From Streptomyces sp. Ru72 (GTDB taxonomy: Bacteria; Actinomycetota; Actinomycetes; Streptomycetales; Streptomycetaceae): 64,000 nucleotides of DNA. The notes beneath the pieces are model-generated. The model searched no databases and was not told the origin of the DNA. It saw only the letters and a program-made list of their open reading frames with translations. This document shows, one piece after another, positions 23,780-31,211 of this stretch. Where the stretch lies: assembly GCF_002920635.1 (NCBI RefSeq), contig NZ_PQSR01000034.1:1-64000 (forward strand). Reading direction: 5' to 3'. The translations under genes and the position numbers were made by a program. The stretch's first letter is position 1. Each line of letters opens with the position of its first letter.

Positions 23780-24508
23780 TCAGTGCGCTTCGGCGGCGCG
23801 CAGTGCCTCGGGGGTCGGCGCGGTGCCACCGAGATGGGCCGGCATCCACCAGGCGTCCTCCTGGTCCTTGGGCCGGCCCGGATAGGCGCGCTGCGCGGCC
23901 TCCAGCAACTCATGGACCCGCTCGCGCAGCTGACGGGTCAGGACGCCCGCATATGTGTCACGGGGGGCTTCGATCGCCTCGCCGACCCGGATCGTGATCG
24001 GGGTGTGGCTGCGCTTGAAGTTGCGTGGGTGGCCCTTGGTCCACAGCCGCTGGGTGCCCCACAGGGCCATCGGGACCAGCGGGACTTCCGCCTCCTGGGC
24101 CAGGCGCACCGCACCGGACTTGAAGCTCTTCAGGGTGAACGACTCGGAGATGGTCGCCTCCGGAAAGACTCCCACCACCTCGCCCGACCTCAGTGAGTCC
24201 AGCGCGTGCGCGTACGCGGCCTCGCCCTGCTTGCGGTCCACCGGGATGTGCTTCATGGCGCGCATCAGCGGGCCGGAGATGCGGTGCCGGAAGACGGACT
24301 CCTTGGCCATGAAGCGCACCAGGCGCTTCTGCGGAAGCGCGGCCAGGCCGTTGAAGATGAAGTCCAGATAGCTGATGTGGTTGCTCACCAGCACCGCACC
24401 GCCGGAGCGGGGGATGTTCTCCGAGCCCTCGCAGTCGATCTTCAGGTCCCACGCCTTGAACATCGTGAGGGCGAGACCGATGACGGGACGGTAGACGAGC
24501 TCAGCCAT
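23780..24508 (-). CDS. PlsC-type 1-acyl-glycerol-3-phosphate acyltransferase
   Basis: A 242-residue lysophospholipid acyltransferase. The catalytic NHxxxxD motif is SNHISYLDF (residues about 42-50), the substrate-binding motif is GVFPEATIS, and VPLVPMALWGTQR is block IV. A hydrophobic N-terminal helix (PVIGLALTMFKAW) suggests membrane association. The enzyme transfers an acyl chain to lysophosphatidate-type acceptors in phospholipid synthesis. The ribosome site is poor. A dyad, AGCCGTA-ggtt-TACGGCT, lies 57 bp upstream. Confidence 0.9.
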   Translation of the reverse strand: MAELVYRPVIGLALTMFKAWDLKIDCEGSENIPRSGGAVLVSNHISYLDFIFNGLAALPQKRLVRFMAKESVFRHRISGPLMRAMKHIPVDRKQGEAAYAHALDSLRSGEVVGVFPEATISESFTLKSFKSGAVRLAQEAEVPLVPMALWGTQRLWTKGHPRNFKRSHTPITIRVGEAIEAPRDTYAGVLTRQLRERVHELLEAAQRAYPGRPKDQEDAWWMPAHLGGTAPTPEALRAAEAH

Positions 24509-24565
24509 GGATGGGGATGGACCCTTCTCTCTGCCTGGGAAGGGGCTCCCAGCGGGAAGTTACGC

Positions 24566-24583
24566 AGCCGTAGGTTTACGGCT
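24566..24583. promoter_or_regulatory. dyad upstream of the acyltransferase gene
   Basis: AGCCGTA-ggtt-TACGGCT, a perfect 7-bp-arm dyad 57 bp before the leftward plsC-type gene. It could be an operator or a small hairpin in the 5' leader. No adjacent regulator gene exists. Confidence 0.35.
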
Positions 24584-24690
24584 TGTCGCAGATCGTGCCT
24601 GAAGAACGGACGCGGGGCCAGCCCTGGTGCCCGTGTACGGCGAGATCCTCGTCACGTCAGCCGTTCGCACCACTCCGATCTGATGCCCGG

Positions 24691-25107
24691 TCAGTCCGCG
24701 CGCACCGCCACACGCCGCATGAGCAGGTACGCCTCGCACCCCAGGCAGTACCCGAACGCGGCGTTGAGGAAGGCGGCGGCGAGCGCCGCCCCGGTGGCCG
24801 CCAGCCCCAGCCACTGCGGTCCCGCGGTGTAGCCGACCAGCCCGACGACGGCGAAGACGAGCCCGACCGCCTGGGCGAACTGCGGCGGCTGCGGTGCCTC
24901 GAACTCCGTCGGCGGCCCGAGCCGCGGGCGTACGACCCTCCGGAACAGCCATCCGTACGGTGAACGCGCCACGCCCCCGGCCGCGCCCAGCGCGAAGGCC
25001 AGCAACTGCCAGGCGAGCAGCCAGGCGCTGCCGGTGACCAGGACCACGGCCAGCACAAGAGTCGTCACGGCCGCCCCGAAGCGCGGGCCCCTCACATCGA
25101 TGTCCAT
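24691..25107 (-). CDS. DUF4395 membrane protein
   Basis: A 138-residue protein with about four membrane helices and the diagnostic C-terminal Cys motif GYCLGCEAYLLMRR. It begins MDIDVRGPRFGAAV, typical of DUF4395. The family often sits beside thioredoxin-like genes, as here, where a thioredoxin is divergent 75 bp away. A role in a membrane thiol-disulphide or sulphur system is plausible, but unproven. Confidence 0.85.
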   Translation of the reverse strand: MDIDVRGPRFGAAVTTLVLAVVLVTGSAWLLAWQLLAFALGAAGGVARSPYGWLFRRVVRPRLGPPTEFEAPQPPQFAQAVGLVFAVVGLVGYTAGPQWLGLAATGAALAAAFLNAAFGYCLGCEAYLLMRRVAVRAD

Positions 25108-25182
25108 GATTCAAGCATTCCGCATGAGAATCGGATCGGGGAGCCGGGAATCTTTGCGGTCCGATGAACGCTGGAGCAGGAG

Positions 25183-25596
25183 ATGACGGGACTTGTGGTG
25201 TGCGTGGCCGTGCTCGCGCTGGCGAGCGCGTACGGAGTGCTGCAGCGGCGACGGAGCGGGAGAGTGCGAGTGCGCGGGCGGGACGAGGGAAAGCGGCTCG
25301 GCGCGGCCCAGTTGGGCCAGGGGCTCGGCGAGCGGGCGACGCTCGTTCAGTTCTCCAGCGCCTTCTGTGCTCCCTGCCGGGCCACGCGACGGGTCCTCGG
25401 CGAGGTGGCCGACATGGTTCCGGGCGTGACCCACATCGAGATCGACGCCGAGGCGCATCTCGACCTCGTGCGCGAACTCGACATCCTGAAGACGCCCACC
25501 GTCCTGGTCCTCGACGCCGACGGACGGGTCGTGCGGCGGGCCACCGGCCAGCCTCGCAAGGCCGAGGTCATCGCGGCGCTGGGGGAGGCGGTTTGA
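25183..25596 (+). CDS. membrane-anchored thioredoxin-fold protein
   Basis: A 137-residue protein: an uncleaved N-terminal hydrophobic helix (VVCVAVLALASAYGVL), a basic linker, and a thioredoxin domain with active site FCAPCRATRRVL (CAPC) and the cis-proline in LKTPTVLVLD. It is a probable thiol-disulphide reductase or oxidase; whether the domain faces in or out cannot be settled, but the basic linker after the helix suggests the cytoplasmic side. ATG 25183 follows GGAGCAGGAG. It is divergent from DUF4395. Confidence 0.85.
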   Translation: MTGLVVCVAVLALASAYGVLQRRRSGRVRVRGRDEGKRLGAAQLGQGLGERATLVQFSSAFCAPCRATRRVLGEVADMVPGVTHIEIDAEAHLDLVRELDILKTPTVLVLDADGRVVRRATGQPRKAEVIAALGEAV

Positions 25597-25679
25597 CGGT
25601 TGTGTCCACGACGGTGACGTGCCTCCCGGATGCCGGGACGCACTTGACTGCGTGTACCACCTATCGTCAGCCTGACCGT

Positions 25680-25760
25680 ATGCCCCCGGAACTCCTTCTC
25701 TTCGAGCGTGTCCACGTGGATCTGGCCCGCACCGCGAGTGCCCGCTGTCCGGCGTGTTGA
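25680..25760 (+). CDS. 26-residue cysteine-type attenuator leader peptide
   Basis: Short reading frame encoding MPPELLLFERVHVDLARTAS followed by ARCPAC. The RVHVDLxRxxSAxC pattern is that of the actinobacterial cysteine-responsive leader peptides found upstream of sulphur genes. Its two Cys codons (TGT at 25746-25748 and 25755-25757) sit in the loop of an 8-bp hairpin (25734-25768). Ribosome stalling there when Cys-tRNA is short would prevent the stem from forming. It has no strong ribosome site of its own. It ends 43 bp before the flavin reductase gene, the likely regulated target. Confidence 0.8.
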   Translation: MPPELLLFERVHVDLARTASARCPAC

Positions 25761-25768
25761 GCACTCGC
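25734..25768 (+). promoter_or_regulatory. hairpin over the leader-peptide Cys codons
   Basis: GCGAGTGC (25734-25741) pairs perfectly with GCACTCGC (25761-25768). The 19-nt loop contains both Cys codons and the leader stop codon. There is no U-tract, so this looks like a translational or Rho-linked attenuator element rather than an intrinsic terminator. Confidence 0.6.
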
Positions 25769-25803
25769 CGACTTCAGGTCACCTCTCCCAGAAGGACCAT
25801 CGC

Positions 25804-26313
25804 ATGAGGGCCACGCCCGACCTCGCCACCCATCGGCTCGCCTCCCCGGACCTGCTCCGCTCCGTCTTCCGGCGGCACGCGGCCGGGGTCGCCGTGATCA
25901 CCGCCCAGGGTGGCGGCAGGCCGGTCGGCTTCACCGCCACCTCCCTCACCTCGGTCTCCGCCGAGCCCCCGCTCGTCTCCTTCGGCATCGGCGTGGGCTC
26001 CTCCAGCTGGCCCGTCATCGCGGAGGCCGAGAACGTCGGCGTGCACATACTCGGTGAGCACCAGGAGGACCTGGCCGGCACCTTCGCCACGAGCGGCGCC
26101 GACCGTTTCGGGGCGCCGACGAGCTGGCGCGAGGGCCCGGAGGGGGTGCCCCTTCTGGACGACGTCATCGCCTGGCTGGTGTGCCGCGTGGTGGCCCGGG
26201 TGCCCGCCGGGGACCATCGCATCGTCCTCGCCGAGGTCGTCCTCGGTGATCCCTCGGGTTCGGGACGCCCGCTGCTCTACCACCAGGGCCGGTTCAACGG
26301 CCTCCGCGACTGA
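25804..26313 (+). CDS. flavin reductase (FMN-binding split barrel)
   Basis: A 169-residue flavin reductase-like domain: LRSVFRRHAAGVAVITAQGG, GFTATSLTSVSAEPPLVSF (flavin-binding strand pair) and the C-terminal HRIVLAEVVLGD...LLYHQGRF. It would reduce FMN or FAD with NAD(P)H to supply a two-component monooxygenase. AAGGA lies 9 nt before ATG 25804. Its position directly behind a cysteine-type leader peptide suggests a role in sulphur acquisition, for example supplying reduced flavin to a sulphonate monooxygenase, though none is encoded here. Confidence 0.88.
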   Translation: MRATPDLATHRLASPDLLRSVFRRHAAGVAVITAQGGGRPVGFTATSLTSVSAEPPLVSFGIGVGSSSWPVIAEAENVGVHILGEHQEDLAGTFATSGADRFGAPTSWREGPEGVPLLDDVIAWLVCRVVARVPAGDHRIVLAEVVLGDPSGSGRPLLYHQGRFNGLRD

Positions 26314-26537
26314 GTCGTCCTCAGCCGGACCCTTGACCGTGGCGTCGCCCATCCGGTTACGCACCGTTGTCAAGGTCACAGTTCAAAGCGCTTGCTTAGC
26401 GGGCATTCACTCGATGTACTGGCGAGTAATATCTCGTTCGGAGCGCGGAGTCGCCCCGACCGGGATCGGCCGCTTCAGGCGCCTATGCTGCCTGCAAGAA
26501 GGCAGCCCAGAAATGACGATGCAGTAGGAGAGCCGGC
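26314..26537. promoter_or_regulatory. promoter region of etfBA
   Basis: Contains the palindrome AAGCGCTT in an AT-richer patch near 26385-26395, a good -10 candidate TAATAT (26427-26432) flanked symmetrically by CGAG and CTCG, and a 7-bp hairpin at 26487-26506 (GCTGCCT/AGGCAGC) in the likely 5' leader. No -35 is convincing. Confidence 0.4.
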
Positions 26538-27323
26538 GTGAGCTTGAGGATCGTTGTCACTGTGAAGTACGTGCCCGACGCCACTGGCGACCGGCACTTC
26601 GCCGATGACCTGACCGTCGACCGGGACGACGTGGACGGTCTGCTCTCCGAGCTCGACGAGTACGCGGTCGAGCAGGCGCTGCAGATCGCCGAGAACGCGG
26701 ACGACGCCGAGGTCACCGTCCTGACGGTGGGCCCGGAGGACGCCAAGGACGCGCTGCGCAAGGCGCTGTCGATGGGCGCCGACAAGGCGATCCACGTGGA
26801 GGACGACGACCTGCACGGCACGGACGCCATCGGCACCTCCCTGGTGCTGGCCAAGGCGATCGAGAAGGCCGGCTACGACCTGGTGATCTCCGGCATGGCC
26901 TCCACCGACGGCACCATGGGTGTCGTACCCGCGCTGCTGGCCGAGCGTCTGGGCGTCCCGCAGGTGACCCTGCTCTCCGAGGTCTCGGTCGAGGACGGCA
27001 CGGTCAGGGGCCGCCGGGACGGCGACGCCGCCTCCGAGCAGCTTCAGGCGTCTCTTCCGGCCGTCGTGTCGGTGACCGACCAGTCGGGTGAGGCCCGCTA
27101 CCCGTCCTTCAAGGGCATCATGGCGGCCAAGAAGAAGCCGGTGGAGTCCTGGGACCTGTCCGACCTGGAGATCGAGTCCGACGAGGTCGGTCTCGAGGGT
27201 GCCTACACCACGGTCGAGGCCGCGTCCGAGCGCCCGGCGCGCACCGCGGGCACGATCGTCAAGGACGAGGGCGAGGGCGGCAAGCAGCTCGCTGAGTTCC
27301 TCGCGAGCCAGAAGTTCATCTAA
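26538..27323 (+). CDS. etfB: electron transfer flavoprotein subunit beta
   Basis: A 261-residue EtfB/FixA: begins SLRIVVTVKYVPDATGDRHF and carries the AMP-binding motif around VISGMASTDGTMGVVPALLA and the beta-subunit signature VEQALQIAENADDAEVTVLT (near residues 45-64). With EtfA it forms the FAD/AMP heterodimer that accepts electrons from acyl-CoA dehydrogenases and passes them to the quinone pool. GTG 26538 has AGGAG 8 nt upstream. etfA follows after 57 bp with its own AAGGAG. Confidence 0.95.
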   Translation: MSLRIVVTVKYVPDATGDRHFADDLTVDRDDVDGLLSELDEYAVEQALQIAENADDAEVTVLTVGPEDAKDALRKALSMGADKAIHVEDDDLHGTDAIGTSLVLAKAIEKAGYDLVISGMASTDGTMGVVPALLAERLGVPQVTLLSEVSVEDGTVRGRRDGDAASEQLQASLPAVVSVTDQSGEARYPSFKGIMAAKKKPVESWDLSDLEIESDEVGLEGAYTTVEAASERPARTAGTIVKDEGEGGKQLAEFLASQKFI

Positions 27324-27380
27324 GGGATCGACTCCCTTACCGACCCTCAGACTTCGCAATCCGCAAGGAGATCCGTTCCC

Positions 27381-28343
27381 ATGGCTGAAGTTCTCGTCTA
27401 CGTCGACCACGTGGACGGTGCCGTCCGCAAGCCCACGCTGGAGCTGCTGACCCTGGCCCGCCGCATCGGCGAGCCGGTCGCCGTCGCACTCGGCCCCGGC
27501 GCCGAGAACACCGCCGCCGCGCTCGCCGAGCACGGCGCGGTCAAGGTCCTCGCCCACGACGCCTCCGAGTACACCGAGTACCTGGTCGTGCCGAAGGTGG
27601 ACGCCCTGCAGGCCGCCTACGAGCAGGTGTCCCCGGCCGCCGTGCTGGTCCCGTCCTCCGCGGAGGGCAAGGAGATCGCCGCGCGTCTGGCGCTGCGCAT
27701 CGGCTCGGGCATCATCACCGACGCCGTCGACCTCGAGGCCGGCGACGAGGGCCCGGTCGCCACCCAGTCGGTGTTCGCCGCGTCCTTCACCACCAAGTCC
27801 CGTGTCAGCAAGGGCACCCCGGTCATCACGGTGAAGCCGAACTCGGCCGCCGTGGAGGCCGCCCCGGCCGCGGGCACGGTCGAGGCCCTGTCGGTGACCT
27901 TCTCCGAGAAGGCGACCGGCACGAAGATCACCGGCCGTACGCCGCGTGAGTCCACGGGCCGTCCGGAGCTGACCGAGGCCGCGATCGTGGTCTCCGGCGG
28001 CCGTGGCGTGGGCGGTGCGGAGAACTTCTCGCTCATCGAGACCCTCGCCGACTCCCTGGGCGCGGCCGTCGGCGCCTCGCGTGCCGCGGTGGACGCGGGC
28101 TGGTACCCGCACACCAACCAGGTCGGCCAGACCGGCAAGAGCGTGTCCCCGCAGCTGTACATCGCCACCGGCATCTCCGGCGCGATCCAGCACCGCGCCG
28201 GTATGCAGACCTCGAAGACCATCGTGGCGATCAACAAGGACGCCGAGGCGCCGATCTTCGACCTGGTCGACTACGGCGTGGTCGGCGACCTGTTCGAGGT
28301 CGTCCCGCAGCTCACCGAGCAGATCAAGGCCCGCAAGGGCTGA
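27381..28343 (+). CDS. etfA: electron transfer flavoprotein subunit alpha
   Basis: A 320-residue EtfA/FixB. The C-terminal FAD domain is typical: [38 protein letters not shown], and the family signature [17 protein letters not shown], then [27 protein letters not shown]. It supplies the FAD for the EtfAB heterodimer. A strong hairpin terminator lies directly downstream, closing the etfBA operon. Confidence 0.96.
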   Translation: MAEVLVYVDHVDGAVRKPTLELLTLARRIGEPVAVALGPGAENTAAALAEHGAVKVLAHDASEYTEYLVVPKVDALQAAYEQVSPAAVLVPSSAEGKEIAARLALRIGSGIITDAVDLEAGDEGPVATQSVFAASFTTKSRVSKGTPVITVKPNSAAVEAAPAAGTVEALSVTFSEKATGTKITGRTPRESTGRPELTEAAIVVSGGRGVGGAENFSLIETLADSLGAAVGASRAAVDAGWYPHTNQVGQTGKSVSPQLYIATGISGAIQHRAGMQTSKTIVAINKDAEAPIFDLVDYGVVGDLFEVVPQLTEQIKARKG

Positions 28344-28359
28344 GCCGCTCCAGGGCTGG

Positions 28360-28397
28360 AAGGCCCCCGCGACCGCGCCTGCGGTCGCGGGGGCCTT
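28360..28397 (+). terminator. strong hairpin terminator after etfA
   Basis: Perfect 16-bp stem (28360-28375 with 28382-28397) and 6-nt loop, GC-rich, 17 bp after the etfA stop. It has no long T-run, as is common for Streptomyces terminators. Confidence 0.8.
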
Positions 28398-28526
28398 CGC
28401 TCGTCCCGGGGCTACCGGTGGGGAGCGCTCCGGGCGCGAGACGGTGTTGACCGGCGGCAAGAGCCACGGATAGCTTCGCTCTACGGATTGTTGATTCCGT
28501 GCAGTGGAAAGCGGGAGGGGTGTGGA

Positions 28527-29831
28527 ATGGCCCAGAGCCGGCAGGAGCGGGTGTCGACGAGCCTCGCGGGTGCCGTCGGCGAGGAGATCAGTGCCTCCCT
28601 CGCCGTGGTGGACGCCCAGTTGGCCCGCCGCTACCCGGGCGACCCCGGCACCCGCCAGCCCGTCCACACGGTCTACGTCCCCGGTGACGTCTTCGCCGCC
28701 GACACCGTGCGCTCCTGGGGCGACAGGGCCCTCGCCGCCCTCGACGAACACGCCCCGGACGCCGTCTCGTTCGCCTCCGTGCTCGGGCTCGGCGACGAAC
28801 TCGCCGAGCCCGTCCACGACCGCGTCCGCGCCAAACTCGAGCGCGAGCCGATCGAAGACCTGCGCGTCGACTTCGAGGACGGCTACGGGCCGCGCCCCCA
28901 TGCCGAGGAGGACCGGGCGGCCGCCCGCGCGGCACGGCTGCTCGCTCAGGCGTACCGGGAGGGCACGGCCCCCCCGTACATGGGCATCCGCATGAAGTGC
29001 ATGGAGGCGCCGGTACGCGACCGGGGCATCCGCACGCTCGACATCTTCCTCACCGGCCTGATGGAGGCCGGCGGGCTGCCGGACGGGCTCGTCCTGACGC
29101 TGCCCAAGGTGACGTACCCGGAGCAGGTCACCGCCATGGTGCGGCTGCTGGAGGCGTTCGAGAAGGCGCACGGGCTCGATGCGGGGCGCCTCGGCTTCGA
29201 GATCCAGATCGAGACCAGCCAGGCCGTCCTCGCCGCCGACGGCACCGCCGCCGTCGCCCGCATGATCCACGCCGCCGAGGGCCGCGCCACCGGACTGCAC
29301 TACGGCACCTTCGACTACAGCGCCTGCCTCGGTGTGTCCGCCGCCCACCAGGCGAGCGACCACCCGGCCGCCGACCATGCCAAGGCGGTCATGCAGGTCG
29401 CGGCGGCGGGCACCGGCGTCCGTGTGTCGGACGGCTCCACGAACGTCCTGCCCGTCGGCCCCACCGAGCAGGTCCACGACGCCTGGCGACTGCACTACAG
29501 GCTCACCCGACGGGCGCTGGCCCGCGCCTACTACCAAGGCTGGGACATGCATCCGGGCCACCTTCCCACCCGGTACGCGGCCGTCTTCGCCTTCTACCGC
29601 GAGGGCTTCCAGCAGGCCGCGGCACGTCTCGCCCGCTACGCCGACCGCACCGCCGGCGACGTCCTGGACGAACCGGCCACGGCGAAGGCGTTGAGCGGCT
29701 ATCTGCTGCGGGGGATGGACTGCGGCGCCCTGGACACGGGCGAGGTGACGCGGGCCACCGGCCTGACCCGGGCCGACCTGGAGGGCTTCGCGGCGCCGAG
29801 GCGAGGGGACCTGACGGCATCGGCGCAGTGA
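28527..29831 (+). CDS. DUF6986 protein, HpcH/HpaI aldolase/citrate-lyase-like
   Basis: A 434-residue protein with a phosphoenolpyruvate-type TIM barrel: YMGIRMKCME, a conserved LPKVTYPEQVTAMVRLLEAF strand, FEIQIETSQAV (metal Glu) and GLHYGTFDYSACLG (metal Asp), as in CitE/HpcH lyases. It matches the DUF6986 family. The substrate is unknown, though relatives are often near purine/allantoin or glyoxylate genes; none is here. ATG 28527 has GGGAGGGG upstream, and the longer frame is disfavoured. It is convergent with the LacI gene. Confidence 0.82.
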   Translation: MAQSRQERVSTSLAGAVGEEISASLAVVDAQLARRYPGDPGTRQPVHTVYVPGDVFAADTVRSWGDRALAALDEHAPDAVSFASVLGLGDELAEPVHDRVRAKLEREPIEDLRVDFEDGYGPRPHAEEDRAAARAARLLAQAYREGTAPPYMGIRMKCMEAPVRDRGIRTLDIFLTGLMEAGGLPDGLVLTLPKVTYPEQVTAMVRLLEAFEKAHGLDAGRLGFEIQIETSQAVLAADGTAAVARMIHAAEGRATGLHYGTFDYSACLGVSAAHQASDHPAADHAKAVMQVAAAGTGVRVSDGSTNVLPVGPTEQVHDAWRLHYRLTRRALARAYYQGWDMHPGHLPTRYAAVFAFYREGFQQAAARLARYADRTAGDVLDEPATAKALSGYLLRGMDCGALDTGEVTRATGLTRADLEGFAAPRRGDLTASAQ

Positions 29832-29882
29832 GGGGCGCTGTGGCTTCGGCAGTCGTGCCCGGTCGCGGTCTTGGGCGGGACC

Positions 29883-30944
29883 TCAGTCGACGGGCGGCAG
29901 TTCGCCCGAGCCCCGGGTGATCAGCCGGGTGGGAAGCTCGATGCGTTCCGGGGTGATGAGCGTGCCGTCGAGCTGGCGGAACAGGCGCTCGGCGGCCGTG
30001 CTGCCGAGGGCGGCGGAATCCTGCGCGACGACCGTGACGCCGGGCTGGAGCAGGTCGGCCAGCTCGATGTCGTCGAAACCGACCAGCGCGACAGGACGGC
30101 TGTGCGCGGCCAGGACGCGGATGACGGTGACGGTCACGCGGTTGTTGCCCGCGAAGATCGCGGTGACGGGGGCGGGCCCTTCCAGCATCGCCTCGGCGGC
30201 CCGCCGCACCCGCTCGGGATCGGTGACGCCCAGGGACATCCAGGAGTCCTCGACCGGTATGCCCGCGTTCTCCATGGCGGCCCGGTAGCCGCGCAGCCGC
30301 TCGGCCGCGGTGTGGATGCGCGGCATGTCCCCGATGAAGCCGATCCGGCGGTGGCCGTGCGCGATGAGATGGGCGACCCCGTCCCGGGCGCCGCCGAAGC
30401 TGTCGGACAGCACCACGTCGGCGTCGATCCTCCCCGCGGGGCGGTCCACGAACACCGTGGCGACGCCGGCCTTGATCTCCGGCTCCAGATAGCGGTGGTC
30501 GTCGCCCGCAGGGATGATGACCAGTCCGTCCACGCGGCGTGCGCACAGCGCCAGTACCAGCTCCTGCTCCCGATCCGGGTCCTCCGCGCTGGAGCCGTTG
30601 ATCAGCAGGGCCCCGTGCGCCCGGGCGACCTCCTCGACGGCGCGGCTCAGCGGCCCGTAGAAGGGGTCCGCGAGGTCCTCCAGGACCAGACCTATGCTCG
30701 CGGTGCGGCCCTTGCGCAGCACCCGCGCGCTGTCGTTGCGCCGGAACCCCAGTGCCTCTATCGCCTCCTGGACCCGGCGCTCGGTGTCGGGCGTGACACC
30801 CGGCTCGCCGTTGACCACACGCGACACCGTCTTAAGGCCCACCCCTGCGCGTGCCGCGACGTCCTTCATGGTCGGACGGTTGCCGTAGCGGGTCCCGGCG
30901 TGGCGGTCTGCGGAGCGGCCGGTGCGGCGGGCGGTCTCGGGCAC
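29883..30944 (-). CDS. LacI-family transcriptional regulator
   Basis: A 353-residue sugar-responsive repressor. The N-terminal HTH is PTMKDVAARAGVGLKTVSRVVNGE (residues about 24-47), followed by the hinge and a periplasmic-binding-protein-like effector domain (ASIGLVLEDLADPFYG to ALVGFDDIELADLLQPGVT). About 20 extra basic residues precede the HTH. The GTG start has AGGA 9 nt upstream. It is divergent from a ROK kinase; the 12-bp palindrome at 31046-31057 overlaps its own promoter. The effector is unknown, presumably a sugar or sugar phosphate. Confidence 0.92.
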   Translation of the reverse strand: MPETARRTGRSADRHAGTRYGNRPTMKDVAARAGVGLKTVSRVVNGEPGVTPDTERRVQEAIEALGFRRNDSARVLRKGRTASIGLVLEDLADPFYGPLSRAVEEVARAHGALLINGSSAEDPDREQELVLALCARRVDGLVIIPAGDDHRYLEPEIKAGVATVFVDRPAGRIDADVVLSDSFGGARDGVAHLIAHGHRRIGFIGDMPRIHTAAERLRGYRAAMENAGIPVEDSWMSLGVTDPERVRRAAEAMLEGPAPVTAIFAGNNRVTVTVIRVLAAHSRPVALVGFDDIELADLLQPGVTVVAQDSAALGSTAAERLFRQLDGTLITPERIELPTRLITRGSGELPPVD

Positions 30945-31045
30945 GATGCGCTGTCCTGTCTGTCGTCCACGGAAGATGCGCGGTCCCCGGTTCTACCGGG
31001 ATTCCATGGGGCCGTATGAGGATGTGGCGTCGAGCATAGAGCCTG

Positions 31046-31057
31046 GACAACGTTGTC
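31046..31057. promoter_or_regulatory. LacI-type operator palindrome
   Basis: GACAACGTTGTC, a perfect 12-bp palindrome with the central CG typical of LacI-family operators. It lies 102 bp upstream of the LacI gene and 155 bp upstream of the ROK kinase. A minus-strand TATGCT (31033-31038) 8 bp to its left would be the -10 of the regulator promoter, implying autorepression. Confidence 0.7.
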
Positions 31058-31211
31058 AGATGCGGGAGAGACTGTCCACCGCACTCTCCGGCCGCGCCTT
31101 CCCCCAGGGGCGCTCCCTGCCCGCCAGTGCCCGGCGCCCGGACCCCGCGGCGGCGACCGCATGCCGTGCGCCGGGGCCGACACCACTCACGCATTGGGAG
31201 ATCTGACACTG

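Noticed and set aside
25644-25667. TTGACT with TATCGT as a promoter for the leader peptide
   Set aside because: The spacing is only 12 bp, too short for a standard promoter; the true start must be mapped.
26475-29561. A very long open frame (over 1,000 codons) antisense to etfBA and the DUF6986 gene
   Set aside because: It is an artefact of high third-position GC; the sense strand encodes three well-recognised proteins, and the antisense product is low-complexity (Gly/Arg/Val/Asp/His-rich) with no domain.
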